Part shown: piece by piece, positions 1-10,426 of the stretch | Layout: each line of letters opens with the position of its first letter | Position numbering within the stretch: position 1 is the first letter of the stretch | Origin: JAOPZW01 sp963851295 | GTDB taxonomy: Bacteria > Actinomycetota > Thermoleophilia > Solirubrobacterales > Solirubrobacteraceae | Reading direction: 5' to 3' | Assembly (NCBI GenBank): GCA_963851295.1 | Contig: CAWKOS010000009.1 | Coordinates: 310,001 to 374,000 of the forward strand | Length of the DNA stretch: 64,000 nucleotides | Made by a program: the position numbers and the translations under genes | The notes under the pieces: model-generated | Database searches by the model: none | Seen by the model: the letters and a program-made list of their open reading frames with translations, nothing else | What the model was told of the DNA's origin: nothing

Positions 1-517
1 CGGCCTGGTGGTCGTAGATCTTCGTGTCGGTGATCCCGCGCCCCGTCGCCATCACCTTCACCCGCGACTCGGGGTCGATGATCTGGAAGGCGTCGCGGTC
101 GCCGGTGACGACCATCACCGGCACGTTCTCGGCGCGCGCGCGGTCGGCGATGGTGGCGATGACGTCGTCGGCCTCGTAGCCCTCGACGGCGACGTTGCGG
201 TAGCCGAAGGCGTCGACGAGCGGCTCGAGGTGCGGCCACTGCTCCTTGAGCAGGTCCGGGCGCGAGCGGCGCGTGGCCTTGTAGTCCTCGGAGACCTCCT
301 TGCGCCCCGACGAGCCGGCGTCCCAGACCACGATCGTGGGCTTGGGGCCGTACTCGGTCAGCAGCTTCACGAGCATCGACGCGAAGCCGAAGATCGTGTT
401 CGTGGGGAAGCCCGTCGAGGTCGCGATCGACTCCGGCAGGGCGAAGAACGCCCGGTAGGCCAGGGAGTTGCCGTCGATCAGGAAAAGCTCGTCGTGCCCG
501 TTGGCCGCCACGGGCAT
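1..517 (-). CDS. polA: DNA polymerase I, N-terminal part (5' nuclease domain), partial
   Basis: About 172 residues are visible before the gene runs off the window start. They match the 5'-3' exonuclease (FEN-like) domain of DNA polymerase I, which removes RNA primers and flaps in replication and repair. Visible motifs are LFLIDGNSLAYRAFF near the N-terminus, VVWDAGSSGRKE, the acidic EGYEADDVIATIA and VVTGDRDAFQI, which together carry the metal-binding aspartates. The start is taken as the ATG at 517; an in-frame GTG lies just upstream at 520. The gene is divergent from the malic enzyme gene, with about 55-70 bp between them. The polymerase domain is outside the window, so full-length status is unknown. 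Confidence 0.93.
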   Translation of the reverse strand, partial: MPVAANGHDELFLIDGNSLAYRAFFALPESIATSTGFPTNTIFGFASMLVKLLTEYGPKPTIVVWDAGSSGRKEVSEDYKATRRSRPDLLKEQWPHLEPLVDAFGYRNVAVEGYEADDVIATIADRARAENVPVMVVTGDRDAFQIIDPESRVKVMATGRGITDTKIYDHQA

Positions 518-585
518 CACGCTACAACGACCGCGCCGCACACCCCCGGCACCTGCCCGCAATATCCGCGCATATGCTCCCGGCG

Positions 586-2058
<1,473 letters not shown>

Positions 2059-2094
2059 CGTGGTCCCGGCCGCGCGCGACCTCGTACCCAGGGC

Positions 2095-3000
2095 ATGAAG
2101 GTCACCCTCACCGGCGCCACCGGGCTCATCGGGACGAAGATCGTCCACGCGCTGCAGGCGCGCGGCGACGAGGTCACGGTCCTGTCGCGCGGCCCGGACC
2201 GCGCGCGGGCGGCCCTCGGCGAGGTGGAGGCCCACGCCTGGGAGCCCCTGGGCACGCCGGCGCCGGCGGCGGCACTGGAGGGCCGCGACGCCGTCGTGCA
2301 CCTCGCGGGCGAGAGCGTCGCCCAGCGCTGGAGCGACGGCGCGCGGCGCGCGATCCGCGAGTCGCGCGAGGTCGGGACGCGCAACCTCGTCGCCGGGATC
2401 GCCGCCGCCGACCCGCGCCCGGGCGTCCTCGTGAGCGCCTCGGGCATCGACTACTACGGTGCGCGCGGCGACGAGCCCGTCACCGAGGACGACCCACCCG
2501 GCGGCGACTTCCTCGCGCAGGTCTGCGTCGCGTGGGAGCGCGAGGCCGCCGTCGCGGGCGAGCACGGGCTGCGCGTGGCGAGCCTGCGCACGGCGATGGT
2601 GCTCGACAAGAGCGGCGGGGCGCTGTCGAAGATGCTGCCCTTCTTCCGCCTGGGCATCGGCGGGCCGGTCGCCGGCGGGCGCCAGTACCTGCCGTGGATC
2701 CACGTCGACGACATCGTCGGCCTCTACCTGGCCGCCCTCGACGGCCAGGACTGGTCGGGCGCGATCAACGCCTGCGCCCCCGAGCCGGTGACCAACCGCG
2801 AGTTCTCGCACGCCCTGGGGCGCGCGCTGCACCGGCCCGCCTTCGCGCCGGTACCCGCGCTCGCCGTCCGGGCCCTCTACGGCGACATGGCCGAGATCGT
2901 CACCGCCGGCCGGCGCGCGGTGCCCGCGCGGGCGCTGGCGCTCGGGTACGCGTACCGCCACGCCGACCTCGAGCCGGCGCTCCGCGACGCGCTCGGCTAG
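2095..3000 (+). CDS. TIGR01777 family NAD-dependent epimerase/dehydratase-like protein
   Basis: A 301-residue extended-SDR protein. The N-terminus has the nucleotide-binding motif TGATGLIGTKI. The middle has VHLAGESVAQRW, the family hallmark, and SASGIDYYG in place of the usual catalytic Tyr region. The C-terminal ~50 residues resemble DUF1731. Relatives include E. coli YfcH and plant SulA-like proteins, whose substrate is unknown. It lies 36 bp after the malic enzyme gene on the same strand and is followed after 18 bp by an aminotransferase gene, so the three may be co-transcribed. Family assignment is firm; the function is not. Confidence 0.88.
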   Translation: MKVTLTGATGLIGTKIVHALQARGDEVTVLSRGPDRARAALGEVEAHAWEPLGTPAPAAALEGRDAVVHLAGESVAQRWSDGARRAIRESREVGTRNLVAGIAAADPRPGVLVSASGIDYYGARGDEPVTEDDPPGGDFLAQVCVAWEREAAVAGEHGLRVASLRTAMVLDKSGGALSKMLPFFRLGIGGPVAGGRQYLPWIHVDDIVGLYLAALDGQDWSGAINACAPEPVTNREFSHALGRALHRPAFAPVPALAVRALYGDMAEIVTAGRRAVPARALALGYAYRHADLEPALRDALG

Positions 3001-3018
3001 GCCGGTTAGGGTCGGGCC

Positions 3019-4374
3019 GTGACCGAGACCCAGGACCGCCGGCTCGCCGCCGTCCACGAGGCCGAGCTCGCCCGCTTCGCGCGCGAGCACCCGCGCTCGC
3101 GCGAGCTCTTCGAGCGCGCCCGCGGCTCGCTCGTCAGCGGCGTGCCGATGACCTGGATGGCGAAGTGGGTCGGCGGCCATCCGGTCTACGCGGCCTCCGC
3201 GCGCGGGGCGACGATCGAGGACGTCGACGGCAACGTCTACGTCGACTTCTCGCTCGGCGACACCGCCGCCATGGCGGGCCACTCGCCGCCGGCGACGGTC
3301 GCGGCCGTGCAGCGGCGCTTCGGCGAGCTCGGCGGCGCGACGCTGATGCTCCCCACCGACGACGCCGCCTGGGTCGGCGAGGAGCTCGGCCGGCGCTTCG
3401 GCGTCCCCCTCTGGAGCTTCGCCCTGACCGCGACGGACGCCAACCGCTGGGCGCTGCGCCTGTGCCGCGAGGTCACCCACCGCCCGCACATCCTCGTCTT
3501 CAACCACTGCTACCACGGCTCGGTCGACGAGGCCTTCGTCAGCCTTGACGGCGGGCGGCCGCGCTCGCGGCCCGGCAACGTCGGCCCGGCGGTCGACCCG
3601 ACCGTGACCACGCGGGTCTGCGAGCTCAACGACCTCGAGGCGCTCGAGGCGCTGCTCGCCGACGAGCAGGTCGCCTGCGTGCTCGCCGAGCCGGCGCTGA
3701 CCAACGTCGGCATCGTGCTCCCCGAGCCCGGCTTCCACGACGCCCTGCGCGCGGCCTGCGACCGCACCGGGACGCTGCTCATCATCGACGAGACGCACAC
3801 GATCAGCGCCGGGCCCGGCGGCTGCACGGCCGCCTGGGGCCTGCGCCCCGACGTCGTGACGATCGGCAAGGCGATCGCCGGCGGCGTCCCGATCGGCGCC
3901 TACGGCGTGAGCGCCGAGCTGGGCGCGCGCATCGACGCGCTCGACGACGCCGACCTCGTCGACGTCGGCGGCGTCGGCGGCACCCTGGCCGGCAACGCGC
4001 TGTCGCTCGCGGCCGCCCGCGCCACCCTCGGCGAGGTGCTGACCGCCGAGGCCTTCGAGCGGATGTTCGCGCTGTGCGACCGCTTCGTCGCCGGCGTCCG
4101 GGACGTCATCGCCTCGCACGGCGTCCCGTGGTCGATCGTCGGGCTCGGCGCCCGCGCCGAGCTCGCCTACACGCCCGAGCCGCCGCGGACGGGCGGCGCG
4201 AGCGCCGCGGCCTTCGACCACGCGCTCGAGGACGCGATGCACCTCTTCCTCCTCAACCGCGGCGTCATGATCACGCCCTTCCACAACATGGCGCTCATGT
4301 GCCCGGCGACGACGGAGGCAGACGTCGACCGCCACACGGCGGTCTTCGCCGAGGCGGTCAGCGCCCTCGCCTGA
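3019..4374 (+). CDS. class-III PLP-dependent aminotransferase (glutamate-1-semialdehyde aminomutase-like)
   Basis: A 451-residue class-III (fold type I) PLP enzyme starting at a GTG. Evidence includes the N-terminal substrate-binding strand PVYAASARGATIEDVDG, the PLP phosphate/ring segment FNHCYHGSVDEAF, LLIIDETHTI with the pyridine-N aspartate, and the Schiff-base lysine in VVTIGKAIAGGVPIGAYG. Relatives act as GSA aminomutases or as omega-amino acid or beta-transaminases. With no haem genes nearby, a transaminase role is more likely than hemL; this is an inference. Its 3' end overlaps the convergent FCD-domain gene by 17 bp. Confidence 0.85.
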   Translation: MTETQDRRLAAVHEAELARFAREHPRSRELFERARGSLVSGVPMTWMAKWVGGHPVYAASARGATIEDVDGNVYVDFSLGDTAAMAGHSPPATVAAVQRRFGELGGATLMLPTDDAAWVGEELGRRFGVPLWSFALTATDANRWALRLCREVTHRPHILVFNHCYHGSVDEAFVSLDGGRPRSRPGNVGPAVDPTVTTRVCELNDLEALEALLADEQVACVLAEPALTNVGIVLPEPGFHDALRAACDRTGTLLIIDETHTISAGPGGCTAAWGLRPDVVTIGKAIAGGVPIGAYGVSAELGARIDALDDADLVDVGGVGGTLAGNALSLAAARATLGEVLTAEAFERMFALCDRFVAGVRDVIASHGVPWSIVGLGARAELAYTPEPPRTGGASAAAFDHALEDAMHLFLLNRGVMITPFHNMALMCPATTEADVDRHTAVFAEAVSALA

Positions 4375-4822
4375 GCAGGCCCTCGAGCTCGGCGGCGACG
4401 TGCCGGCGCATCGCCTGCGCCGCTGCCTCGCCCTCCCCTCGCTCGATGGCGTCGATGATCGCCTCGTGCTCGGCGAAGGTCCGCTCAATCTCGCCGGCGT
4501 CGGGCGCCGCCGCGCTGCGGACCCGGTGCAGCGCCCGCCGCACCGACGCCAGCGTGCGCAGCAGCTCGTCGTCCCCGCACGGCTCCGAGAGCCGCCGGTG
4601 CAGGTCGTGGTCGGCCACCGCGTACGCGACCGCGCCACTCGCGGCCGCCACGCGCTCGTTGGCCGCCCGCAGCTCCGCGATCAGCTCGGCGTCGAAGCAC
4701 CCACGCCCGATCGCCAGCGCCTCGAGGATCCCCGCCGCCGCGTTGAGCTCCCGAACCTCTCCCCCGTCCACGGTCATCGTGATGCACATGCCCATAGAAC
4801 TGGCCGGCGCGCCGAAACTCAT
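4358..4822 (-). CDS. FCD-domain protein lacking the GntR winged-helix domain
   Basis: A 154-residue protein matching only the C-terminal effector domain of FadR/GntR regulators. VRELNAAAGILEALAIGRG near the N-terminus is the usual first FCD helix. It is followed by the conserved pattern of a helical metal/ligand pocket, with D-x3-H in VADHDLHRRLSE and later EHEAIIDAIERGE and RRHVAAELEGLL. A full GntR protein would have ~70 residues of winged helix before this; here there are at most ~25 residues, with ATG options at 4822, 4795, 4789 and 4777. It lies 62 bp after the small membrane gene of the liv operon on the same strand. It could be a truncated regulator or a stand-alone ligand-binding protein. 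Confidence 0.72.
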   Translation of the reverse strand: MSFGAPASSMGMCITMTVDGGEVRELNAAAGILEALAIGRGCFDAELIAELRAANERVAAASGAVAYAVADHDLHRRLSEPCGDDELLRTLASVRRALHRVRSAAAPDAGEIERTFAEHEAIIDAIERGEGEAAAQAMRRHVAAELEGLLRRGR

Positions 4823-4884
4823 CGGTCGCGCGGCACGATTTCCGCGCGGCCTTGCGGCGGTTCTCGGTCCCCAGACCGGGAGGG

Positions 4885-5157
4885 CTACTTGCGCTCTTCA
4901 GCCAGCTCGGCGGCGTCGACCGCCGCCGCCTTGCGCGCCTGGCGCTGGCGCCACGGCGAATCGGGCCGGGCGGGCACGAAGATCCAGATGATCAGGCCGA
5001 CGACGCTGAGGAACAGGCCGGTGCCGAGCCCCCACTTCTCGCCGTAGCCCTTGCGCTTGGACAGCTCACTGGCGCCGATGGCCGAGGCGAGCCAGACCAT
5101 GAGCAGCCAGAAGGCCTTGGCTCCGACGGCGGCGGCGAGGATCAGGACGGCCATCAT
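4885..5157 (-). CDS. small two-helix membrane protein in the liv operon
   Basis: A 90-residue protein with a hydrophobic segment at residues ~2-28 (AVLILAAAVGAKAFWLLMVW) and a second at ~44-62 (GLGTGLFLSVVGLIIWIFV), then a charged tail. Its start codon overlaps the livF stop, so it is probably translationally coupled to the importer genes. I do not recognise a family. An accessory role for the transporter is only suggested by position. Confidence 0.7.
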   Translation of the reverse strand: MMAVLILAAAVGAKAFWLLMVWLASAIGASELSKRKGYGEKWGLGTGLFLSVVGLIIWIFVPARPDSPWRQRQARKAAAVDAAELAEERK

Positions 5158-5909
5158 GCCCCCAGGTACGCGGCCTGCACGCGTTCGTCGTTGCGAAGGT
5201 TGTCGGAGCTGTCGGTGAGCGCGACGTGACCGGTCTCGAGGACGTAGCCGCGCGCGGAGACGTCGAGGGCGTAGTTGGCGTTCTGCTCGACGAGCAGGAT
5301 CGTCACGCCCTGCGAGTTGAGCTCTCGGACCACCTCATAGATGCGGTCGACGATGACCGGCGCGAGGCCGAGCGAGGGCTCGTCGAGGAGGAGGAGCTTG
5401 GGCTGGGCCATCAGCGCGCGGCCGATGGCGAGCATCTGCTGCTCGCCGCCAGACATCGTGCCGCCCTTCTGGCGCTCGCGCTCCTTCAGGCGCGGGAAGA
5501 GGTCGTAGACGCGGGCGATGTCGTCGCGGATCGACTTCTGGTCGCGACGGGTGAAGGCGCCCATCTCGAGGTTCTCGAGCACCGTCATGCGCGGGAAGAT
5601 CCGCCGGCCCTCGGGCGACTGCGCGATCCCGATCTCGGCGACCTCGTGGCCCGCCAGACCCTGGATCTCGGCCCCCTGGAAGACGATCCGGCCCGTGCGC
5701 GGCGGGACGATGCCCGAGATCGAGCGCAGCGTGGTCGACTTGCCCGCGCCGTTGGAGCCGATCAGCGTGACGATCTCGCCCTCGTGCACGGCGATCGAGA
5801 TGCCCTTGAGCGCCTCGATCGTGCCGTAGAAGGTGTGGATGTCGTCGACCTCGAGCAGCGGCTTGGCGCCGTTGCCCGCCGGCGTGGTGGGGGCGCCCTC
5901 GGCGCTCAC
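5154..5909 (-). CDS. livF: branched-chain amino acid ABC transporter, ATP-binding protein LivF
   Basis: A 251-residue ABC ATPase of the HAAT (LivF) type. Motifs are Walker A GSNGAGKST, signature MSGGEQQMLAIGRAL, Walker B LLLLDEPSLGLAP and the switch His in LLVEQNANYAL. The C-terminal ETGHVALTDSSDNL is typical of LivF. Start GTG at 5909 overlaps the livG stop. It forms the ATPase pair with LivG at the cytoplasmic face of the LivHM channel. Confidence 0.95.
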   Translation of the reverse strand: MSAEGAPTTPAGNGAKPLLEVDDIHTFYGTIEALKGISIAVHEGEIVTLIGSNGAGKSTTLRSISGIVPPRTGRIVFQGAEIQGLAGHEVAEIGIAQSPEGRRIFPRMTVLENLEMGAFTRRDQKSIRDDIARVYDLFPRLKERERQKGGTMSGGEQQMLAIGRALMAQPKLLLLDEPSLGLAPVIVDRIYEVVRELNSQGVTILLVEQNANYALDVSARGYVLETGHVALTDSSDNLRNDERVQAAYLGA

Positions 5910-6718
5910 GCCTGGCTCCCGAGGTAGGCCTCGATGACGCGCGGGTTGGCGCGGACCTCGGCGGGGTTGCCCTCGGCGATCTTCTCGCCGTGGTCGAGGA
6001 CCGTGATGCGGTCCGAGACGTTCATGACGACCTTCATGTCGTGCTCGATGAGCAGCACGGAGACCCCGCGCTCGGAGCGCAGCGTCTCCATCAGCTGGCG
6101 CAGCTCCTCGGACTCCTGCGGGTTCATGCCCGCCGTCGGCTCGTCGAGGAGCAGCAGCTTGGGGTCGGAGGCCAGCGCCCGCGCGATCTCCAGCCGGCGC
6201 TGGTCGCCGTACGGGAGGTTCATCGCCAGCTCGTTGTGGCGGCGAAGGCCGACGAAGCGCAGCAGCTCGCGCGCCTTCTCGTAGGTCTCCTTCTCCTCGC
6301 GGCGGTTGAACGGGGTGTGCAGCACCATCCCCGTGACCCGCGTGCGCATCCGCGAGTGCATGCCGACCTGGACGTTCTCGATCGACGTCATCGTCCGGAA
6401 GAGCTTGATGTTCTGGAAGGTGCGCGCGACGCCGGCGCGCGTCACGAGGTCCGGGCGCTTGGCGGTGATGTCGTGCCCGTCGAAGTGCACGCGCCCCGTG
6501 GTGGGCCGGTAGAGCCCGGTCATGCAGTTGAAGAACGTCGTCTTGCCCGCGCCGTTGGGGCCGATGAGCGAGACGATCCCGCGCACGGGCACGGTAAAGG
6601 TCACGTCGTTGACGGCGACAAGGCCGCCGAAGACCTTCGAGATGTTGGTCGCCTCGAGGAGGTTGCCGCCGCCGTCGGCGGGCGCCGCGGGGGGCTGGGC
6701 CTGAGCCTGCTCGGTCAT
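5906..6718 (-). CDS. livG: branched-chain amino acid ABC transporter, ATP-binding protein LivG
   Basis: A 270-residue ABC ATPase. Walker A is GPNGAGKTTFFNC, followed by TGRVHFDGHDIT, the LivG-typical GVARTFQNIKLF, a signature-like NLPYGDQRRLEIARAL and Walker B LLLLDEPTAGMNP. The C-terminal EKIAEGNPAEVRANPRVIEAY is diagnostic of LivG. The ATG at 6718 overlaps the livM stop (ATGA); longer reading in this frame only mirrors livM. Start and end are fixed by the overlaps with its operon neighbours. Confidence 0.95.
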   Translation of the reverse strand: MTEQAQAQPPAAPADGGGNLLEATNISKVFGGLVAVNDVTFTVPVRGIVSLIGPNGAGKTTFFNCMTGLYRPTTGRVHFDGHDITAKRPDLVTRAGVARTFQNIKLFRTMTSIENVQVGMHSRMRTRVTGMVLHTPFNRREEKETYEKARELLRFVGLRRHNELAMNLPYGDQRRLEIARALASDPKLLLLDEPTAGMNPQESEELRQLMETLRSERGVSVLLIEHDMKVVMNVSDRITVLDHGEKIAEGNPAEVRANPRVIEAYLGSQA

Positions 6719-7947
6719 CGGTCCTCGCGCACGTCGTAGAGCGTGTGGTCGGACTCGGCGCCGAGGTGGTCGGACTCGTCGACCTCCCCGTGGAGCTCGA
6801 GCTTTCGTCTGCTCGACGGCAGCAGGCCCTCCGGCCGCAGCACCATCATGGCCAGCAGGAAGAAGCCGAAGATCCCGAAGTTGATCGACGTGACGTCGAA
6901 GCTCAGCCCGAACTTGTCGGGGACGCCGTTGAGCTGCTTGAGGCCGTAGCGGTTCATCATCGACAGCGCGATGGCGCCGAGGATGACGCCCCAGATGTTG
7001 CCCATGCCGCCGACGACGACCATGGACAGGATGAGCACGGAGAAGCCGAACTCGAACTGGTCGACGTTGACCGTGTTGTTGTACGTGGCCAGGAAGACGC
7101 CGGCGAAGCCGCCGAGCGCCGCGCCCAGCGCATAGGCCCACAGCTTCGTGCGCACGAGGTTGACGCCCATGGCGGCCGCCGCCACCTCGTCCTCGCGCAC
7201 GGCGATCCACGCCCGGCCCATGCGCGAGTCGCGCAGCCGCCGGTTGAAGAAGATCACCAGCAGGACCATCGCAAGGCCCACGTAGTAGATCGGTTTGAGC
7301 TCGAGCGGATATCTGAACGGCTTGTCCGACCAGGGGAAGTTGACCTTGTCGATCGGCGTGATCCCCTGGCGGCCGTTGGAGAAGTCGATGTTGCCGATGC
7401 CGAAGATGCCGCTCGTGGCGTTCTCGAAGATGCGCGGCACGATCTCGCCGAAGGCCAGCGTCACGATCGCCAGGTAGTCGCCGCGCAGACGCAGGGTCGG
7501 GGCGCCGAGGATGACGCCCCAGAGCGCCGTGAACGCCGCGGCGATGAAGATCACGAAGAAGAAGTTGATGTGGATGCCCGGCAGCGGCGAGCCGAAGGCC
7601 GACTTGGCGGGCGTCAGGAAGTGGATGCCCTTGCCGTTGGCCACGTCCGGGAACTGCTGGGAGCCCAGCCAGCCCATGACGAAGGCGCCGATCGCGAAGA
7701 AGGCGACGTAGCCCAGGTCAAGCAGGCCCGCGAAGCCGACGACGATGTTCAGGCCCAGCGCCATGATGATGTAGGCGAGGGTCTGGATCGAGGCGTCGAG
7801 CAGGTCGTCGGGCGCCGTCAGGAGCTGGTCGAGGATGTAGGGATACAGCAGCGCCAGCGCCAGGAAGATGAGCATCCAGGCCCAGTCGGGAACCATCCGC
7901 CGCAGCGACGTGGCGTTCGAGCGCAGGCTGGCGACGGCGGTGCTCAT
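6715..7947 (-). CDS. livM: branched-chain amino acid ABC transporter permease LivM
   Basis: A 410-residue polytopic permease. The first helix is at residues ~24-45; the family-typical GLNIVVGFAGLLDLGYVAFFAIGAF and, further on, MGRAWIAVREDEVAAAAMG (the EAA-like coupling loop for the ATPase) are present. The last helix ends at MMVLRPEGLLP. The charged C-terminal tail of ~40 residues is longer than usual. ATG at 7947 overlaps the livH stop. Works with LivH to move Leu/Ile/Val or related substrates across the membrane. Confidence 0.94.
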   Translation of the reverse strand: MSTAVASLRSNATSLRRMVPDWAWMLIFLALALLYPYILDQLLTAPDDLLDASIQTLAYIIMALGLNIVVGFAGLLDLGYVAFFAIGAFVMGWLGSQQFPDVANGKGIHFLTPAKSAFGSPLPGIHINFFFVIFIAAAFTALWGVILGAPTLRLRGDYLAIVTLAFGEIVPRIFENATSGIFGIGNIDFSNGRQGITPIDKVNFPWSDKPFRYPLELKPIYYVGLAMVLLVIFFNRRLRDSRMGRAWIAVREDEVAAAAMGVNLVRTKLWAYALGAALGGFAGVFLATYNNTVNVDQFEFGFSVLILSMVVVGGMGNIWGVILGAIALSMMNRYGLKQLNGVPDKFGLSFDVTSINFGIFGFFLLAMMVLRPEGLLPSSRRKLELHGEVDESDHLGAESDHTLYDVREDR

Positions 7948-8981
7948 CCTTCGCGCGTCTCCTCGCCGAACAGCCCCTGCGGCTTGAAGACCATGATCAG
8001 GATCAGGATCGCGAAGACCACGGCGGGGGTCCACACCTGCCCGAAGTGGGTGTCGGAGACCGACTGGATCACCCCGATGATCAGGCCGCCGACGACCGCG
8101 CCCTTGAGGTTGCCGATGCCGCCCATGACCGCGGCCGTGAAGGCGATGAGGCCGGCGGTGAAGCCCTGGTTGAACTGGATCGTGCCGTTGTAGAGCGCGT
8201 AGATCATCCCGGCCGCGCCCGCCAGCACGCCGCCGAGCAGGAAGGTCAGCGAGATCGTGCGGTCGACGTTGATGCCCATGAGCCGGGCGGCGTCGGGATC
8301 CTGCGCGGTGGCGCGCATCGCCTTGCCGTAGCGCGTGGAGCCCACGAACCACAGCAGCGCGATGAGCAGCGGCACCGTGACCACGACGGCGAACACGTCG
8401 GAGTGCTCGATGGCGACGCCGAAGATCGAGAAGTAGTCCTTCTGGGACCCGATGAGGTCCGGGGAGCTGTCGGGCTGCGGTCGCCACAGCAGGCCGACGT
8501 TCTGCAGGATGAAGCTCATCCCGATGGCCGTGATGAGCGGCGCCAGCTTGGGCGCGCCGCGCAGCGGCTTGTAGGCCACGCGCTCGATCATCACGTTGAG
8601 CGTGCCCGAGCACAGCATCGCCACGACGAGGCCCACGAGGATCGAGGCGACGATCGCCACGATGCCGTTGCCCGGGGTGATGCCGAGCGTGTTCCAGACC
8701 GACACGGTGATGAACGAGCCGATCATGAAGACCTCGCCGTGGGCGAAGTTGATGAGCTCGATGATGCCGTAGACCAGCGTGTAGCCGAGGGCGATGAGCG
8801 CCCAGATCGTCCCGTTGGACAGGCCCGTCTTGACGTCGTCGAGCGTCTGCTTGGGGTCCTGGATGAAGTAGACGGCCAGGGCCAGGAGCAGCAGCACCCA
8901 CAGGATGTTGTCGGCGAGGACGTCGCCGGCCCGCCGGCGCGGGCTGGCGGCGGGTGACTCTGGGATCGATGCGGCTTCCAT
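7944..8981 (-). CDS. livH: branched-chain amino acid ABC transporter permease LivH
   Basis: A 345-residue permease with about eight hydrophobic segments. LivH hallmarks are GTIWALIALGYTLVYGII, INFAHGEVFMIG and MRATAQDPDAARLMGIN (coupling loop), with the C-terminal end at FKPQGLFG. I chose the ATG at 8981, which follows a purine-rich GGGGGAG; a TTG at 9002 would add seven residues. A strong stem-loop separates it from livK upstream. Confidence 0.93.
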   Translation of the reverse strand: MEAASIPESPAASPRRRAGDVLADNILWVLLLLALAVYFIQDPKQTLDDVKTGLSNGTIWALIALGYTLVYGIIELINFAHGEVFMIGSFITVSVWNTLGITPGNGIVAIVASILVGLVVAMLCSGTLNVMIERVAYKPLRGAPKLAPLITAIGMSFILQNVGLLWRPQPDSSPDLIGSQKDYFSIFGVAIEHSDVFAVVVTVPLLIALLWFVGSTRYGKAMRATAQDPDAARLMGINVDRTISLTFLLGGVLAGAAGMIYALYNGTIQFNQGFTAGLIAFTAAVMGGIGNLKGAVVGGLIIGVIQSVSDTHFGQVWTPAVVFAILILIMVFKPQGLFGEETREG

Positions 8982-9007
8982 GGGTGGCGCGAGCTCCCCC
9001 AACCAGG

Positions 9008-9049
9008 ACCGGCCGGGAGCGCTCCGTCATTCGCGCGCTCCCGGCCGGT
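9008..9049 (-). promoter_or_regulatory. 15-bp perfect stem-loop between livK and livH
   Basis: Arms at 9008-9022 and 9035-9049 are exact reverse complements, with a 12-nt loop. The structure sits in the livK-livH gap and has no T-run after it. In many importer operons such a hairpin stabilises the binding-protein mRNA or partly stops transcription, so more binding protein than permease is made. That role is inferred here. Confidence 0.7.
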
Positions 9050-9070
9050 TCCTGCGTCAGGTCATGGCAT

Positions 9071-10333
9071 TCAGCCCTGCGTCTGGGCCTTGATCACCTT
9101 GTCGAACACGAGCTTGCCGCCCTCGACGCGATCCGCGCCGTAGTCGGAGAGCGTCGTGTCGCCGTTCTCGTCGATCGAGTACTTGCCGAGGACCGAGTCG
9201 CGGTCCTTGATCTTGAAGAACGCGTCGATCACGGCCTGGCGGTCGTTGCCCTTGTCGCCGGCGTTCTGGATAGCCAGGAGGGCCACCTTCATGGCCTCGT
9301 AGCCGTAGATCGCGTACGGCTCCGGATTCTTGCCGTACTTCTGCTTGAACTTCGTGAAGAAGTCCTGGGCGGCCGGCGGGTAGAGCTTCGGATCCAGGGT
9401 CGGGTTGGTGATGTAGGTGTTCTTCTCGACGGCCGAGCCGATCTTGCTCGAGAAGGCCGACTCCGCGACGCCGTCGGGCCCGAACAGCTTCATCGTCGGG
9501 TTGGCGGCGTTGACGTCCTTGAAGACCTGGACGCCCTTGTTCTGCGTGATGCCGCCGAAGAACATGCAGTCCGCACCGCTGGACTTGATCTTCTGGGCGA
9601 TGGAGCGGAAGTTCGCGGCCTTGGTGTCGATGCCGTCGTTGCCGGCGATCTGGAGGCCCTGGGCCTTGCCGATGTTCTCGACCTGGACCGCGATGCCCTT
9701 CCCGTAGACCTCCTTGTCGTTGAGGATGTAGGTCTTCTTGCAGCCCTCATCCTTCTGGTAGGTCACCTGGGCCGCCGCCTGGATGTGGTCGGCGGGGACG
9801 ACGCGGCCGAACGTGCGCTTGCCCGACGGGTAGTACTTGTCGGGCTCGCCCTTGTCCGCGCCCTGGGAGCGCGTCAGGCCGACGTAGGTGTTGGACGGCG
9901 AGATCTGCAGGATGTTCGCCTCGTTGAGGATCGGGATCGAGATCGCCGATGCCCCCGAGTTGAACTCGCCCAAGTAGGCGATGGTCGAAGCGTCCTGGGC
10001 GGCCTTGCGGCCGTCGGCCGAGGTCTGGCCCGGATCCCACTTGCCCGCTGCGGCGGTGGCGTCGTCGAGGCTGACGTACTTGATCGTGAAATTGCCGACC
10101 TTCCCGCCGGCCTCCTCGAGCGCCATCTTCTCGCCGTTGACGACGGACTCAGACTGCGGACGCGAGTCGCCCTGCAGCGGCAGGCTCGAATAGATGGTCA
10201 GTGACGTGCGACCCGAACTCGAGCCGCCGCCGCCTCCGCCGCCCCCGTTGTTGTCGTTGCCGCCACAGGCGGCGACGCCCAACGCAAGGGCGGACACGAG
10301 GCAGCCAGACGCTGCCAGTGAACGTGCTCGCAA
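9071..10333 (-). CDS. livK: branched-chain amino acid ABC transporter substrate-binding lipoprotein
   Basis: A 420-residue type-I periplasmic binding protein (HAAT family). The signal peptide ends in a lipobox, LGVAACGG (Cys ~23), followed by a Gly/Ser linker, so the mature protein should be lipid-anchored outside the membrane. The Leu/Ile/Val-binding fold follows: YSSLPLQGDSRPQSESVVNG, AYLGEFNSGASAISIPI and, late, PYAIYGYEAMKVALLAI. The start is a TTG at 10333 with a strong GGAGG six to ten bases upstream. First gene of the liv operon; substrate specificity is not readable. Confidence 0.93.
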   Translation of the reverse strand: MRARSLAASGCLVSALALGVAACGGNDNNGGGGGGGGSSSGRTSLTIYSSLPLQGDSRPQSESVVNGEKMALEEAGGKVGNFTIKYVSLDDATAAAGKWDPGQTSADGRKAAQDASTIAYLGEFNSGASAISIPILNEANILQISPSNTYVGLTRSQGADKGEPDKYYPSGKRTFGRVVPADHIQAAAQVTYQKDEGCKKTYILNDKEVYGKGIAVQVENIGKAQGLQIAGNDGIDTKAANFRSIAQKIKSSGADCMFFGGITQNKGVQVFKDVNAANPTMKLFGPDGVAESAFSSKIGSAVEKNTYITNPTLDPKLYPPAAQDFFTKFKQKYGKNPEPYAIYGYEAMKVALLAIQNAGDKGNDRQAVIDAFFKIKDRDSVLGKYSIDENGDTTLSDYGADRVEGGKLVFDKVIKAQTQG

Positions 10334-10426
10334 GGTTCCCTCCTCAAGGAATGCGATACCGAATTGGCCCGCGAATCTATCGAAGCGTCCAGACCGCGCG
10401 CAACGGGCCCTGTGTTAACGCCGGAT

